Shown here: positions 60,896 through 64,000 of the stretch, piece by piece
How positions within the stretch are numbered: position 1 is the first letter of the stretch
How the letters are laid out: the number at the start of each line of letters is the position of its first letter
NCBI RefSeq assembly: GCF_051020985.1
Contig: NC_135000.1
Coordinates: 25,140,784 to 25,204,783, forward strand
Direction of reading: 5' to 3'
DNA: 64,000 bases
Source of the DNA: Nomia melanderi
Taxonomy: Eukaryota; Arthropoda; Insecta; Hymenoptera; Halictidae
Made by a program: the position numbers and the translations under genes
Notes under the pieces: model-generated
Database searches by the model: none
Told to the model about the DNA's origin: nothing
The model's input: the letters and a program-made list of their open reading frames with translations, nothing else

Positions 60896-61812
60896 TATAC
60901 TGCAAATGTTCCTCGAATTACGTCGAAATGCGTCTTCGAAAGACGTACGTGTGTCTGCCCCAATACGTGTGTGCGCGCGAACCGCTCGCGAGTCGAAGCG
61001 ATCGACCAGACTTTTCGAATGTCTCCGTCGAAACGGTTAATCAGTTCTTTACGCGCAATGTAACATCATGAAATTTGTCTAGGTCTTGTGTCGCGGGGTC
61101 GATCGCTACGGCGAACGAACGATTCGTACGTTTCCATGTGCCGCGTACAGAGCGTATGCGTGTGTCGTAGAACGTGTATACTGTGTGTGTGTCGACTTCG
61201 TCGTCGTATATAAAATTCAATTCACGGTCCGCGATTCTGATCAAATATCGTTTACGAGTGTCCTCGAGGCTGAACAATATATCAATTATTATACCATCAT
61301 CCGATCGCCTATGTCTTTTTTATTTCTCGTTATCCCAAAGTGTTTCCACCGGTTCCGTGGAAGATAATCCCTGTGTCGCAGGTTATTAATAATCGTCCTT
61401 TGCGCGAGCACGAGTCATCGTCGTCGTCGTCGCAACCTGAACACTACAGCGTTTTATTGTGTACATTGTGTTAAGGGGGTGGTGGTTAGGTAGCTCTCTC
61501 CTCCATAATATTTCTCGTTTCTTCGTCGTCTTTCTCTCTATCTTTTCTCGCCAGAAGAAGCAAAGAGGTTTTTCTTTCGGGCGGGGGTTTGGGGGGGCGT
61601 TGGAATCAGGGACAACAAAGACTCTCGGCTCCCCTATCAACGCTAGACTCTAAACTGGCACCTTGTTCCGCTGTTCCATCTAGCATCGATAAAGAGACCC
61701 CTCAGAAGAGAGAATCCTAGCTCTTTCTCTCGCTCTCCCGAGCCACCGAGTCGGCAGTCAGCGAACTAAAACCCGTACGCAGTTCAAACATAAATAGATC
61801 CACGCGAAGCCG

Positions 61813-61912
61813 TGTATATATATACATATACAGATACATATACCAGCGTATGTATGCGCAGGTATATATACACATCCAGAGTATATAATGCGCAGGTATA
61901 TATATATACACA
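61813..61912. repeat. (TA)n/(CA)n-rich tract with a repeated GCGCAGGTATATA unit
   Basis: Two TA runs, each following gcgcaggtatata, suggest a local duplication about 40 bp long. Confidence 0.75.
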
Positions 61913-62131
61913 TTACATATAAAATAACGAAGCTACATAGTACCGAATCGCGAATCAGCTCGGGATAAAGAAGAAAAAAAAGAAAAAAAAGGGAAAAAAG
62001 ACTCCACCCGAGTTCGAATCCAGTGTGATGCAGGAAACAGCGATGATCAGCGATTTCTGGGTCAAAGGGGATGGGGGTGTCGAGTAAAATCTCGGAGCAC
62101 GATTGATTCGAAATCCTCTGAACATTCTCAC

Positions 62132-62205
62132 GCATGCATTCTCTCTTCCTCTCTTTCTCTCTCTCTCTCTTTCTCTCTCACTCTCTCTCTCTCGCATTCT
62201 CTCTA
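62132..62205 (+). repeat. (CT)n tract
   Basis: CT dinucleotide run with a few T and A interruptions. Confidence 0.88.
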
Positions 62206-62845
62206 TTAAAACAGTATATCCAGCGTGTATAAGTTCTCTAATGGTCGGTGAGGAACCTCATACTTATTTAGATCCCGCAATGTGAAAATGGTCAACGAGG
62301 AGCGGCGCGCGGTCGCGCTCGAAACCGTGTGTCTTCGAGTTCGTCAATCGTTTCGCGCGCGGCTAAAATTGTGTCCGTGTGTACGTGTAACTGTGTGTAT
62401 ATGTGTGTCTGCGTCGTTTGCATGTGTCCGGTTCGCGGCGCGCGCGACGAAGGGGGTGGGGGTGGGGGGCAAAAACCGAACGGGAACGAAAGAAAGAAAG
62501 GAAACGGAGAGGCGGCCGATCCGCGCCGCGGATTCTTTCCGGTTCCCAGGCGGAACGGTGTCGAGGCCGTCTTAAATCGGTCTCGGCGCGGTTCAACGTG
62601 GATCGCGCGCGCGCTTCCGCTTCCTCCCTCGGCCCTTGATATGTAATCCGTGCCCAACGACGGCAGATTCCCATTAGACGCCCACTCCGCGGCTATTATT
62701 TACAAGACGATCCTTCACGCGATCGATCCTCGCGTCTACTGAAGGGAAAAAGAAGCTTCCGCGAAGAACGACGGGGAATCCTCTTCCATCTCTTTCTCCT
62801 CCCTTCCACTCCCGTCTTTCTTTCCCACTTGCACGCATTCAGCTT

Positions 62846-62888
62846 TCTCCCTCTCTCTCTCTCTATCTCTCTCGCTCTCTCTCTCTCA
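62846..62888 (+). repeat. (CT)n tract
   Basis: CT run with single A and G interruptions. Confidence 0.88.
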
Positions 62889-63300
62889 CTCGCATCAATC
62901 TGCCCGAGGTAATTCCGATCCGCGAGCTACGCCGCGTGTACCCTCTTTTCTCTCTCGTTCGTTCCGGTACGAGCGCGAAGAGGATCGCTCTTCTCTCTCT
63001 CGCGTCGAGAGACATTAATACTGACACTGACTTACGTATAAACGGGTTCGAGAGACCGTCACGGAACCTCGAGAGGGGGGGTATCTGGGATGTGCGGAGT
63101 GAAGCACGTATACCCGGACCACGCCGAAACAACCAGAATCAGAGGGAACAAGAAGAAAAGCAATAGAAAACGGCCGGTGGTTGGTGGTGGTGGAGCGGTG
63201 GGTGGGGGTGGGGTGTCGGTCGAGGAGTCGGAAAGAAAAAGTGAAAGAAGAGAAAAAGAACAAGACAAAAGAGACACACGGAGCTAGCGTATAATAATCA

Positions 63301-64000
63301 TTCATAAACATCGCTGCCTCTCGGTTCCAGTTCTCGCCTGATTGTTCCGCTCGGCTTGGCCGGGACGGCGATCCTCGATGACCTCCTCCTTCTCCGAGCA
63401 GCCTAATCACTCGTGACACGTTGTTCCTCTCCTACACGTTCAACTTCCGTTCACCGTGTCTCGGGTTCCTTCGTCTCTAACACCACACCCTGTGTCCTCC
63501 GACGACTACGTCGGGAGCGTCATCGTCGTTCGTCATCTTCGAGTCGCGCGTGTCCGACGCGCGATCATCGCGACACGTCCCCTACTCGGCGAGCGGGACG
63601 GCGGGTTCCTCCGACGAAAGGGAGCGCCGCGCGCCGCCGGTAGGATTTTATGCTCGTGTCGTTTGGTCCTCGACTCTCTGATAAGGAAACGAAAAACCGG
63701 CTGCATAAAGGGAGGAGGGGGGCAAAGGAGAAACACGCACGTCGGAGATGCTCCGTGTCGGTTCTCCGGCGCACCCCCTCTTCCTGCCTGCGCGACCGTT
63801 TCGCGTCCAGCAGCGACCAGCGTCCGGTTCCTTCGTTTGTTTTTCTCAGTTTTCCTGCTATTTCTCGGCGGATGGTCTCCGAAACGGGGGGGAGGGAGAG
63901 CAGCGGCAGCAGCTCTCTGATGATTAGGAGGTGGTTTTCTCGTGTGTCCTGTGTTTCGGTACGTTTCTGTTTTGCCCTTGTGTGTGTGTGCATAAGTGTC
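63301..64000. other. CpG-rich noncoding window edge
   Basis: GC- and CpG-rich sequence with no supported reading frame; the frames open here are in overlapping registers on both strands and carry no recognisable motif. It could be the 5' region of a gene beyond the window. Confidence 0.35.

Larger units (their letters stand above)
49301..63300. other. Microsatellite- and pyrimidine-rich noncoding region
   Basis: About 14 kb without a supportable coding exon. It is packed with (CT)n, poly-T, TTTG-rich, (TG)n, (TA)n and (ATC)n tracts, separated by CpG-rich unique sequence. The open frames that cross it are repetitive (runs of Ser/Leu, Met or Asp) and follow the tracts. Almost all (CT)n and long T tracts are on the + strand. 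Confidence 0.6.

Noticed and set aside
62000..62035. tRNA-like box B sequence agttcgaatc
   Set aside because: No box A at the right distance and no cloverleaf arms; it is followed by unrelated sequence.

Overview
This is nuclear DNA from an insect, most likely a hymenopteran (bee or wasp). The support is GT-AG introns, an AT-rich to CpG-rich compositional switch inside one window, homologues of animal BTG, TJAP1/BEGAIN and stum proteins, and many short TTAA-flanked inverted-repeat elements. The order is inferred, not proven. All three genes found are on the + strand.

Region 1 (1-9.5 kb, AT-rich): a two-exon BTG/Tob-family antiproliferative gene closest to the BTG3/BTG4 type (CDS 970-1889) with a long AT-rich downstream stretch, followed by a four-exon gene (CDS 6477-9437) for a coiled-coil protein with the TJAP1/BEGAIN (Pilt-type) signature.

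Region 2 (9.5-20.7 kb, GC- and CpG-richer): no gene could be supported. It probably holds the 5' flank and perhaps untranslated exons of the next gene.

Region 3 (20.7-43.7 kb): one gene, the insect orthologue of stum (mechanosensory transduction mediator, Spec3-type membrane domain). Seven coding exons join in phase across six introns to 1025 codons. They comprise a long disordered N-terminal half, a Cys/Arg-rich middle and a C-terminal two-pass membrane domain ending in a conserved-looking hydrophilic tail. The second intron is 16.8 kb. Each of the six introns contains at least one 110-275 bp element bounded by TTAA and short terminal inverted repeats starting C(A/C)C, the architecture of piggyBac-type MITEs. 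One of these insertions has an uninterrupted duplicate of its own target site 280 bp away.

Region 4 (43.7-64 kb): no coding exon could be supported. A 121-bp tandem array follows the stum stop codon. From about 49.3 to 62.9 kb the sequence is dominated by (CT)n, poly-T, (TG)n, (TA)n and (ATC)n tracts, with nearly all long pyrimidine tracts on the + strand. This could be a very long untranslated or noncoding transcript, or a regulatory/GAGA-type region.
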